Notes under the pieces: generated by a model | Databases searched by the model: none | What the model was told of the DNA's origin: nothing | Seen by the model: the letters and a program-made list of their open reading frames with translations, nothing else | Program-made: the position numbers and the translations under genes | Shown: piece after piece, positions 1-5,718 of the stretch | How positions within the stretch are numbered: position 1 is the first letter of the stretch | Layout: each line of letters starts with the position of its first letter | NCBI GenBank assembly: GCA_964579795.1 | Contig: CAZOHM010000079.1 | Coordinates: forward strand, 1 to 8,430 | Source: JAEYFP01 sp964579795 | GTDB taxonomy: Bacteria; Bacillota; Clostridia; Lachnospirales; Lachnospiraceae | Direction of reading: 5' to 3' | DNA length: 8,430 nucleotides

Positions 1-264
1 GGAAGCCTGTTTTTTGTCTCTTCCTTTTCTTTCAAATCTGACAACACCATCTACTAATGCAAATAAAGTATCATCTCCGCCGCGTCCAACATTCACACCT
101 GCATGAATCTTTGTACCGCGCTGTCTGTAAAGAATATTACCGGCTGTTACGAATTGTCCGTCAGCTCTCTTCGCGCCAAGTCTTTTTGACTCGGAATCTC
201 TACCGTTTTTAGTAGAACCCATTCCTTTTTTATGAGCGAAAAATTGAAGGTTCAATTTCAACAT
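1..264 (-). CDS. rpmA: 50S ribosomal protein L27, 3' end outside window
   Basis: L27 is a large-subunit ribosomal protein whose N-terminus reaches toward the peptidyl transferase centre. I translated 88 codons from the ATG at 264; the frame is open to base 1, so only a few C-terminal residues are missing. The N-terminus reads MLKLNLQFFAHKKGMGSTKN. The segment LNLQFF before AHKKG is the short extension typical of Firmicutes L27, known from Staphylococcus aureus to be cut off by the protease Prp between Phe and Ala. The body has the family residues GSTKNGRDS, LGAKRADGQ, GNILYRQRGTKIHAG and NVGRGGDDTLFA. The ribosome binding site GAGGAGGTG lies inside the end of prp, encoding its last residues Glu-Glu-Val, and prp stops only 3 bases before this ATG. 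The two genes are therefore probably translationally coupled. Confidence 0.97.
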   Translation of the reverse strand, partial: MLKLNLQFFAHKKGMGSTKNGRDSESKRLGAKRADGQFVTAGNILYRQRGTKIHAGVNVGRGGDDTLFALVDGVVRFERKGRDKKQAS

Positions 265-267
265 GGT

Positions 268-588
268 TTACACCTCCTCGAAAATAAGTCTCAAATATCG
301 TTTTCCATATTCGTTTTGAATTTCTGATAGTCCCAAAAGCATGGCATCCATTAAAAGTATTGTCTTTTCATCGGGAACTGTTTGAAAGCTCCATTCGATA
401 CAATCTCCAGAATGACATTCAAATAATGTATCGGTCAGCTGATCAATTGAATTTGCAGTATTGATTACAAGAATCGAAACTGCAGCACAAACAATATCTT
501 TTCCTTTATTAGCGAAACCAGCATGTCCTGTACATGAAAAAGAAAGATAACTGCCATCATGATTCTTTTGGACTTTTGCTATGATCAT
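268..588 (-). CDS. prp: Ribosomal-processing cysteine protease Prp (YsxB family)
   Basis: Prp is a small cysteine protease that removes the N-terminal extension of L27, a step essential for ribosome function in S. aureus. The 106-residue protein has the family's usual length and the signature GHAGFANKGKDIVCAA at about residues 21-36. The catalytic pair His22 and Cys34 sits at the same numbers as in the S. aureus enzyme. The gene lies between rplU and rpmA, its invariant place in Firmicutes. Its ATG at 588 is preceded by AGGTGG with 5 bases of spacing and follows the rplU stop after 13 bases. Its substrate motif, LNLQFF before AHKKG, is visible in the next gene, so protease and substrate are encoded side by side. 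Older annotations call it a hypothetical protein or DUF464. Confidence 0.95.
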   Translation of the reverse strand: MIIAKVQKNHDGSYLSFSCTGHAGFANKGKDIVCAAVSILVINTANSIDQLTDTLFECHSGDCIEWSFQTVPDEKTILLMDAMLLGLSEIQNEYGKRYLRLIFEEV

Positions 589-601
589 CTAAGCCACCTA
601 A

Positions 602-907
602 TTAAGCATTGATTTTATCAATTTTAACTTGTGTGTATGCTTGTCTATGACCATTCTTTTTATGATATCCGCTTTTTCTCTTATATCTGTAAACAATCAC
701 TTTTCTACCTTTGCCATTGTCTACAACAGTAGCTGATACAGATGCATTTGCTACATCATCACCAACCTTAAGCTTATCATCACTAACAGCAAGAACCTGA
801 TCAAATGTCACAGTATCTCCAGCTTCCATACCAAGCTTTTCTACTTTGATTACATCGCCTTCAGAAACCTTATACTGCTTTCCACCTGTTGCAATAATTG
901 CGTACAT
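602..907 (-). CDS. rplU: 50S ribosomal protein L21
   Basis: L21 is a large-subunit protein that binds 23S rRNA. The 101-residue product matches the family length and its conserved ends: MYAIIATGGKQYKVSEGD at the start and a basic C-terminal half with VIVYRYKRKSGYHKKNGHRQ followed by YTQVKI. The start at 907 is supported by AGGAGG six bases upstream. It is the first gene of a three-gene unit, rplU-prp-rpmA, with its own consensus promoter (989-1017) and a structured untranslated leader (908-987) that looks like the L21 leader found upstream of rplU in many Firmicutes. Transcription from ilvC should be stopped by the terminator at 1034-1070. Nothing about the protein is unusual. Confidence 0.98.
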   Translation of the reverse strand: MYAIIATGGKQYKVSEGDVIKVEKLGMEAGDTVTFDQVLAVSDDKLKVGDDVANASVSATVVDNGKGRKVIVYRYKRKSGYHKKNGHRQAYTQVKIDKINA

Positions 908-987
908 AGGGCACCTCCTATTTCTTTACTCGCTAGCTATGGTGGTATAAATATACACTTATTACCTCGCTATGCGGCATACCATAG
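908..987 (-). promoter_or_regulatory. Structured 5' leader of rplU, probable L21 leader RNA
   Basis: The untranslated leader begins just after the -10 box. The element CTATGG (987-982, minus strand) is complementary to CCATAG (942-937), which lies shortly before the AGGAGG. GGTAT (983-979) can also pair with ATACC (948-944). A similar string, TAGCGAGGTAA and TAGCGAGTAAA, occurs twice in the leader. Firmicutes carry an Rfam-described L21 leader at this position, thought to mediate autoregulation of the operon. I assign this one by position and pairing, not by a covariance match. The long helix could mask or present the ribosome binding site. Confidence 0.6.
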
Positions 988-988
988 T

Positions 989-1017
989 ATAATAGCATAT
1001 ACAATATAATCTGTCAA
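989..1017 (-). promoter_or_regulatory. SigA-type promoter of rplU-prp-rpmA
   Basis: On the minus strand TTGACA (1017-1012) is followed by a 17-base spacer and TATTAT (994-989). The -35 is a perfect consensus match and the -10 matches 5 of 6. Transcription would start near 982, about 75 bases before the rplU ATG, and produce the structured leader. The -35 box lies just past the ilvC terminator, so the ribosomal unit is transcriptionally separate. Confidence 0.88.
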
Positions 1018-1027
1018 ATGTTTTATG

Positions 1028-1070
1028 CTTTAAAAGAAGCCCTGCTTCTTATTCAGAAGCAAGACTTCTT
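1028..1070 (-). terminator. Intrinsic terminator after ilvC
   Basis: On the minus strand AAGAAGTCTTGCTTCT (1070-1055) pairs with AGAAGCAGGGCTTCTT (1049-1034) over 16 base pairs, two of them G-U, around a 5-base loop. A short U-rich run (TTCTTTTAAA) follows. It starts 13 bases after the ilvC stop codon and ends the ilvN-ilvC transcript. Confidence 0.88.
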
Positions 1071-1083
1071 AATCATAAAATGT

Positions 1084-2103
1084 TTAGTTATTAATGAACT
1101 TATCCTCTTCATTATTCCAGCTGTAAAGCTTACGAATTTCTGCACCAACCTTTTCAGATGGATGTTCAGATGCAATCTTTCTCATTGCGTTAAAGTGAAC
1201 CTGACGACCTGCTGGGGACATATCCAATAAGAACTCTTTTGCAAATGTACCATCCTGAATATCGGTTAGGATCTTTTTCATTGTTTTCTTTGTCTCTTCT
1301 GTAACAAGCTTTGGACCAGTTACATAGTCTCCATATTCAGCTGTGTTTGAAATAGAGTATCTCATTCCAGCAAACCCTGACTGATAAATCAAATCAACGA
1401 TCAGCTTCATTTCATGAATACATTCAAAATATGCATTTCTCTCATCATATCCAGCTTCTACAAGTGTTTCAAAACCTGCCTGCATCAAAGCACAAACACC
1501 ACCGCAAAGAACAGCCTGCTCACCAAATAAATCTGTTTCAGTCTCTGTACGGAATGTTGTCTCAAGTACACCAGCTCTTGCACCACCAATTGCAAGTGCA
1601 TATGCAAGTGCTTTATCAAGTGCCTTGCCGGATGCATCCTGTTCAACTGCAACAAGACAAGGAACTCCTTTTCCAGCCTGATATTCGCTTCTTACGGTAT
1701 GTCCAGGTCCTTTAGGTGCAACCATTGTTACATCTACATCCTTAGGTGGCTTAATACAGCCAAAATGGATGTTAAAACCATGCGCAAACATCAACATATT
1801 GCCAGCTTCAAGATTTGGCTCGATATCCTGCTTATACATATCTGCCTGCTTCTCATCATTAATCAAAATCATAATAATATCAGCTCTCTTTGCAGCCTCT
1901 GCTGCTGTATATACTTCAAAACCCTGCTTAACTGCCTTATCCCATGACTTAGAGCCTTCATATAAGCCAATAATGACATTACAGCCTGATTCCTTTGCGT
2001 TTAATGCATGTGCATGTCCCTGACTGCCATATCCGATGACAGCAATTGTCTTTCCGTCGAGCATAGACAGATTACAATCTTCCTGATAAAAAATTCTTGC
2101 CAT
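1084..2103 (-). CDS. ilvC: Ketol-acid reductoisomerase, class I
   Basis: This cytosolic enzyme isomerises and reduces 2-acetolactate and 2-aceto-2-hydroxybutyrate to the dihydroxy acids of valine/leucine and isoleucine synthesis, using Mg2+ and NAD(P)H. At 339 residues it is a class I (short) form. The Rossmann motif GYGSQGHAHA is at 24-33. Catalytic His108 is in AHGFNIHFG, KGPGHTVR is at 131-138, and the metal ligands Asp191, Glu195, Glu227 and Glu231 and substrate-binding Ser252 are all present at the family's standard numbers. In the cofactor loop GLYEGSKSW, Ser51 and Ser53 are kept, but position 48, usually an Arg gripping the NADPH 2'-phosphate, is Tyr. The start at 2103 follows AGGAGG with 8 bases of spacing. 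It lies 62 bases after ilvN and is probably co-transcribed with it. The terminator at 1028-1070 follows. Confidence 0.97.
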   Translation of the reverse strand: MARIFYQEDCNLSMLDGKTIAVIGYGSQGHAHALNAKESGCNVIIGLYEGSKSWDKAVKQGFEVYTAAEAAKRADIIMILINDEKQADMYKQDIEPNLEAGNMLMFAHGFNIHFGCIKPPKDVDVTMVAPKGPGHTVRSEYQAGKGVPCLVAVEQDASGKALDKALAYALAIGGARAGVLETTFRTETETDLFGEQAVLCGGVCALMQAGFETLVEAGYDERNAYFECIHEMKLIVDLIYQSGFAGMRYSISNTAEYGDYVTGPKLVTEETKKTMKKILTDIQDGTFAKEFLLDMSPAGRQVHFNAMRKIASEHPSEKVGAEIRKLYSWNNEEDKFINN

Positions 2104-2165
2104 TTTCTTTTCCTCCTATGATTTTAAATACTTTCTATAACTGAAAGGTTTTGCCCTCTAGCTAA

Positions 2166-2666
2166 CTAATCAAAATTAACAACGCCTTCTGTACCTCTTG
2201 AAAGACCAGCAATACCTGTTCTTGCAAGTTCTAAAATTTCATATCCTTCTAACAGCTTAATAAACGCTTCAATTTTTGCCTGATTACCGGTAAGCTCAAT
2301 AATCAAAGAATCTATGGCAACGTCTATTATTTTTGCTCTGAAAATATCAGAAACAGCAATAACACCCGGCCGCTGTTCAGCATTAGCTCTCACCTTGACC
2401 ATAATTAATTCTCTGTAAACTGAATCATCCGGAACAAGCTCTTTAACTAAGCGAACATCTATTAATTTGCAGACTTGTTTCTCAATTTGGTCCAAAATAT
2501 CCTCATCACCGTTTGTCACAATCGTAATACGAGTAAACCGTGGATCTGAAGTTACTCCGGCTGTAATACTTTCAATATTATATCCTCTGCGACTGAACAA
2601 TCCTGAAATTCTACTCAATACACCGGAGGTATTATCTACAATCAGCTGAAATACTTTTTTCTGCAT
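2166..2666 (-). CDS. ilvN: Acetolactate synthase regulatory (small) subunit, copy adjoining ilvC
   Basis: The small subunit activates the AHAS catalytic subunit and usually confers feedback inhibition by valine. The 166-residue protein has an N-terminal ACT domain (about 4-75) and a C-terminal small-subunit domain (about 85-158). Family motifs include DNTSGVLSRISGLFSRRGYN, TIVTNGDED, QIEKQVCKLIDV, RELIMVKV and ELARTGIAGLSRG. The effector-site residues known from E. coli IlvH are kept: Asn12, Gly15, Ser18 and Asn30 here. I place the start at the ATG at 2666, giving the usual MQKKVFQLIV beginning, with GAAGG eight bases upstream. An in-frame TTG at 2684 would add six residues but has no ribosome binding site. 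The gene has its own tandem promoters and leads into ilvC, so it can be expressed independently of ilvB and of the other small subunit. Confidence 0.95.
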   Translation of the reverse strand: MQKKVFQLIVDNTSGVLSRISGLFSRRGYNIESITAGVTSDPRFTRITIVTNGDEDILDQIEKQVCKLIDVRLVKELVPDDSVYRELIMVKVRANAEQRPGVIAVSDIFRAKIIDVAIDSLIIELTGNQAKIEAFIKLLEGYEILELARTGIAGLSRGTEGVVNFD

Positions 2667-2743
2667 GTTAAATCCCTTCTGCAATACGTTTTTGATTGCT
2701 CAACCGTTTGTAAAACAACTGGTATAAACTTACCACTTTTCCC

Positions 2744-2772
2744 ATTCTAACAACATTTATAGTGCTTGTCAA
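2744..2772 (-). promoter_or_regulatory. Downstream promoter (P2) of ilvN-ilvC
   Basis: TTGACA (2772-2767, minus strand), a 17-base spacer and TAGAAT (2749-2744) form a near-consensus SigA promoter. The start point would be near 2737, leaving a leader of about 70 bases. An inverted repeat ATGTG-A-CACAT (2786-2776) lies just upstream of the -35 and is a possible regulator site. In the leader, AAGTGGTA and TACCAGTT form a short imperfect hairpin, but there is no T-box GGTGG-type antiterminator and no U-tract. Confidence 0.82.
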
Positions 2773-2807
2773 CGTATGTGTCACATTCATACAGCATATA
2801 AACACAG

Positions 2808-2836
2808 GTTATAACAAAGACAGGTTTTACTGTCAA
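2808..2836 (-). promoter_or_regulatory. Upstream promoter (P1) of ilvN-ilvC
   Basis: TTGACA (2836-2831, minus strand), a 17-base spacer and TATAAC (2813-2808) form a second near-consensus promoter, starting 20 bases after the upstream small-subunit gene ends. Its -35 overlaps an inverted repeat GACAG-6-CTGTC (2835-2820). ACAGGTT occurs as a direct repeat in the plus-strand reading at 2804-2810 and 2820-2826. These could be an operator; the regulator cannot be named from sequence. Confidence 0.78.
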
Positions 2837-2856
2837 AAAGTAATGCAATAGTTTAT

Positions 2857-3345
2857 TTATGAATCACTTAAAACGCACTTTTGTAGAGCAAGTGTTCCTG
2901 TTCGCGCTACTTCAACAACACTGATAGAAGCAAGCATTTGAATAAGTAATGCGGTTTTTTCAGGAATGTCACATAATTGAATAGTCATCAGTGATTTTGA
3001 CATATCAACTATCTGCGCACCAAGAATCTCACATATTTCCATAAGTTCACGTCGATTACTCTTTGTATATTTTACTTTTACAAGCATAAGTTCTCGACTA
3101 ATACTTTCATCCTCAGAAAATGTTTTAATTTTAATTACATCAATTTTTTTGTTCAGCTGTTTTTCAATCTGTTCTAGAGTACGCTTGTCACCTGATGAAA
3201 CAATTGTAATACATGATACTTTTGGATCATCTGTTTCACCAACAGCAAGACTATCAATATTAAAGCATCTTCTGGAAAACAATCCAGCAACCTTCATTAG
3301 TACACCTGACCGGTTCTCAACAAGAACTGAATATAATCTTTTCAT
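2857..3345 (-). CDS. ilvN: Second acetolactate synthase regulatory (small) subunit, copy adjoining ilvB
   Basis: This is a 162-residue paralogue of the small subunit encoded at 2166-2666, with the same two-domain plan: ACT at about 3-74, C-terminal domain at about 84-157. It shares VENRSGVLMKVAGLFSRR, TIVSSGDK, QIEKQLNKKIDV, RELMLVKV and VEVARTGTLAL. The effector-contact residues Asn11, Gly14 and Asn29 are kept, but position 17, Ser in E. coli IlvH and in the other copy, is Met. The usual Gly-Tyr before Asn29 is Cys-Phe. The C-terminal end, after ARTG, lacks the common SRG. The ATG at 3345 follows GAGGA with suitable spacing, 27 bases after the ilvB stop, so it is surely co-transcribed with ilvB and is the likelier standing partner of that subunit. 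Whether it binds valine, another amino acid or nothing cannot be decided here. Confidence 0.92.
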   Translation of the reverse strand: MKRLYSVLVENRSGVLMKVAGLFSRRCFNIDSLAVGETDDPKVSCITIVSSGDKRTLEQIEKQLNKKIDVIKIKTFSEDESISRELMLVKVKYTKSNRRELMEICEILGAQIVDMSKSLMTIQLCDIPEKTALLIQMLASISVVEVARTGTLALQKCVLSDS

Positions 3346-3372
3346 ATGAATTCCTCTTTTCTAGCATCGGAT

Positions 3373-4989
3373 TTAATTTGTTGTTTCCATCGGATCAATC
3401 ATACATTCCATTAAAACAGATTCTTCCATACTAAGGAAGTCATCTAACTGCTGACTCATATTCTTTGTATTTTCAATTTTAATGTAAGAAACATTATATG
3501 CGGCAGCTAATTTACCAAAATCCGGGCTTCCTGACAAGTCGACAACTGAATAATGACCTTTATATGTTTTATGCTGATATTCACGAACAAGTCCAAGATA
3601 ACCATTATGAAAAATAATTATTTTAAAAGGAATATGATGCTGTTGTAAGGTTGCAAGCTCCATCATAGACATCTGGAAAGAACCATCACCACACACAGCG
3701 ACTACCTGCCTGTCAGGTGCTGCCTTTTTTGCTCCCATAGCTGCCGGAATAGAATAACCCATTGTACCCATTCCGCCTGATGTCAAAAAAACTCCATTCT
3801 TTACAATATGATATCCGCATGACCACATTTGGTTTTGTCCAACATCTGCAACATAAATACCGTTATCATCCATTTTTTCAGATAACATCTTAATAAATTT
3901 GGCAGGATCTACAAACTTTTCAGATGAAGAACGTTTAATTGGTACTTCCATTTTATACTGATTCAGTGTCTGAAGCCATAAAGAAAAATCACAGACACAT
4001 TCCTGTTTGGCAAAATCCTCAAAAATATGCTTGATGTCTCCAACAAGAGGAATTGTAGGTCCGACATTTTTCCCGATTTCGGCAGGATCCACATCAATAT
4101 GCACAAGAACTTTGTTTTCTGTAATCAAATCAGGCTGGGATACTGCACGATCGGCCACACGTGCACCAATCATAATCAGTAAATCAGATTCATTCATAGC
4201 GTGATTGGCATATGGTTTTCCGTTGTTTCCGACCATTCCAAAATATAGCGGATCGTTTGTTGGCATAACACCAATTCCCATCATTGTTGAAACAACTGGT
4301 ATCTGATATTTCCTAGAAAACTCACGTAACTCTTTTTTGGCGTCACTTAATATTACTCCACCACCTGCACAGATAATTGGTCTCTCAGCCTTAGAAAGTT
4401 CTTTCATCACCTTTTTGATTTGAACAGCATGTCCTTTTACTGTTGGTTTATAGGTTCTAAGATTTACCTCCTCCGGATATTTAAATTTTCCAATGGATGT
4501 ATTCTGAATATCAATAGGCACATCAATTAAAACCGGACCTTTCCTGCCAGTTGAAGCAATATGAAAAGCTTCTTTAAAAATACGAGGAATATCTTCAGCA
4601 TCTTTTACAAGATAGCTATACTTTACAAATGATTCAACAGCTCCTGTAATATCTGCTTCCTGGAATACATCACTTCCGAGCAGTGCGGAATCAACCTGAC
4701 CTGTAATGCAAACAAGAGGAATGCTGTCTGCATAAGCTGTTGCAATACCGGTAATCAGATTTGTAGCCCCAGGACCAGATGTTGCGACACATACGCCGAC
4801 ACCCCCGTTTACTCTTGCATATCCGCTTGCAGCATGTGCTGCATTCTGCTCTGTTCTTACAAGTATGGATTCTATATCTGTATTAAGAATACTGTTAAAA
4901 AATGGGCAGATGGCTACGCCAGGGTAGCCAAATACTGTTTTCACGCCTTCCAGTTGAAGACATTTTACCATTGCATCTGCACCTATCAT
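3373..4989 (-). CDS. ilvB: Acetolactate (acetohydroxyacid) synthase catalytic subunit, divergent clostridial type
   Basis: This TPP-dependent enzyme condenses two pyruvates, or pyruvate with 2-oxobutyrate, at the first common step of branched-chain amino acid synthesis. The three domains are all visible: pyrimidine-binding (about 1-165) with catalytic Glu47 in RTEQNAAHAASGYAR; central FAD-type domain (about 185-325) with ICAGGGV and IGARVADR; and TPP-binding domain (about 360-530) with GDGSFQ at 434 and HNG at 461, the GDG-25-N metal/TPP motif. SGPGATNLITGIATAYADSIP and SGGMGTMGYSIPAA are standard for AHAS. It departs from the classical enzyme at RFDDR (here RVADR, 277-281), VRQWQ (VREYQ, 468-472), YPGG (YPGV) and RHEQ (RTEQ), and at 538 residues it lacks the usual C-terminal PMVPPG tail. 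Two small subunit genes follow, which supports AHAS over other TPP enzymes. The ATG at 4989 has AAAGGA upstream at a rather long spacing. Confidence 0.9.
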   Translation of the reverse strand: MIGADAMVKCLQLEGVKTVFGYPGVAICPFFNSILNTDIESILVRTEQNAAHAASGYARVNGGVGVCVATSGPGATNLITGIATAYADSIPLVCITGQVDSALLGSDVFQEADITGAVESFVKYSYLVKDAEDIPRIFKEAFHIASTGRKGPVLIDVPIDIQNTSIGKFKYPEEVNLRTYKPTVKGHAVQIKKVMKELSKAERPIICAGGGVILSDAKKELREFSRKYQIPVVSTMMGIGVMPTNDPLYFGMVGNNGKPYANHAMNESDLLIMIGARVADRAVSQPDLITENKVLVHIDVDPAEIGKNVGPTIPLVGDIKHIFEDFAKQECVCDFSLWLQTLNQYKMEVPIKRSSSEKFVDPAKFIKMLSEKMDDNGIYVADVGQNQMWSCGYHIVKNGVFLTSGGMGTMGYSIPAAMGAKKAAPDRQVVAVCGDGSFQMSMMELATLQQHHIPFKIIIFHNGYLGLVREYQHKTYKGHYSVVDLSGSPDFGKLAAAYNVSYIKIENTKNMSQQLDDFLSMEESVLMECMIDPMETTN

Positions 4990-5045
4990 AATTTACCCAA
5001 TCCTTTCTGTCATTTCTGTATAGTCATATGTATCTGAATTCCATT

Positions 5046-5708
5046 TCAGCGATGTCCGAGAAGCTTTGCAAGAGGAGAAACAATCGAACCAAGATCTTTT
5101 ATTGCCTGGTTTAGAGAATTAATATCAATGTCTGTTACCTTTTTCATTGCTTCTGACATGCTCGCTTCACTTGATGTTACAAGATTATCCACATCTGACA
5201 GCATTCCTGTTATATCTGCTTTTGCCAAATCATTTGTGACGTGCTCCATGTTATCCATCACAGTTTCTGCCTGAATCATCAAAGAATTTGTCTGCTGTAA
5301 AATAGCTTCTGCTTCATTAGCAAGTAATGTGACTCGAGGAATGATGAATGCTACACCAATTGCTACAATAATAATAATGACTAAAGAAATAAATGATGTG
5401 AAAACAGCAAGACGCATTTGTGTACGAGCATATTTCATTTCGCGCTTGTTTTCATTTCTTATTTCCTGTAACAGTTCTGCAATGACCTTTAAGTCGGAGT
5501 CCTTTACAGATGAAAGTTTTTCTTCATCAAGAGCAAGTAATTCCTTTTTATCCAATTTTTTTACATCTTTACTTTTGCTTGATTTTTGCACGACTTCACA
5601 AACATTAGCCTGTTCAGATGACGCTTCCGATGTCGTTTCCTGTGCTTTTTCTGCTGTAGCAGCTGTCATTGATGATTCTTCGTTTTTTAATTCCTTTTCT
5701 TCTGCCAT
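5046..5708 (-). CDS. Unrecognised single-pass membrane protein with charged N-tail and helical C-domain
   Basis: I do not recognise a family with confidence. The 220-residue product has an acidic, Glu/Ser/Ala/Thr-rich N-terminal 45 residues, then a Lys-rich helical stretch (about 46-98). One hydrophobic segment (about 100-124, core SLVIIIIVAIGVAFII) follows, and then about 95 residues predicted as amphipathic helix. Positive charge before the segment (NKREMKYAR) suggests a cytoplasmic N-terminus and an outside C-terminus. Two related stretches, DITGMLSDVDNLV near 165 and DINSLNQAIKDLGSIV near 195, look like a short helical repeat. The layout is reminiscent of DUF948/YtxG-like or signalling-helix membrane proteins, but only in style. 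I chose the ATG at 5708 over one at 5726, because AAGGAG lies 5 bases before it and overlaps the metH stop. It is thus coupled to metH and 56 bases before ilvB. Confidence 0.85.
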   Translation of the reverse strand: MAEEKELKNEESSMTAATAEKAQETTSEASSEQANVCEVVQKSSKSKDVKKLDKKELLALDEEKLSSVKDSDLKVIAELLQEIRNENKREMKYARTQMRLAVFTSFISLVIIIIVAIGVAFIIPRVTLLANEAEAILQQTNSLMIQAETVMDNMEHVTNDLAKADITGMLSDVDNLVTSSEASMSEAMKKVTDIDINSLNQAIKDLGSIVSPLAKLLGHR

Positions 5709-5718
5709 TTCTTCTCCT

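Noticed and set aside
1018..1230. Plus-strand reading frames opposite ilvC, ilvN, ilvB and metH
   Set aside because: They lie antisense to clear genes, carry no family motifs or ribosome binding sites, and follow from the codon use of the real genes.
2131..2147. Small hairpin CTTTC-7-GAAAG between ilvN and ilvC
   Set aside because: Only five base pairs, no GC-rich stem and no U-tract; not a credible terminator or attenuator.
2667..2684. TTG start giving a six-residue longer ilvN product
   Set aside because: No ribosome binding site before the TTG, whereas GAAGG precedes the ATG at 2666 and the shorter start matches the family N-terminus.
2820..2835. GACAG-6-CTGTC as a terminator after the ilvB-adjacent small subunit gene
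   Set aside because: The five-pair stem is weak and the following TTTGTT is poor; read instead as a possible operator overlapping promoter P1.
2685..2856. T-box or SAM riboswitch in the ilvN upstream region
   Set aside because: No T-box antiterminator core, no specifier loop pattern and no terminator hairpin with U-tract; the gap is filled by two promoters.
4990..5100. Possible ilvB promoter (TTGCAA, 17 bases, TGAAAT on the minus strand near the end of the membrane protein gene)
   Set aside because: The -10 matches only 4 of 6 and the -35 lies in coding sequence; matches of this quality are common by chance in AT-rich DNA.
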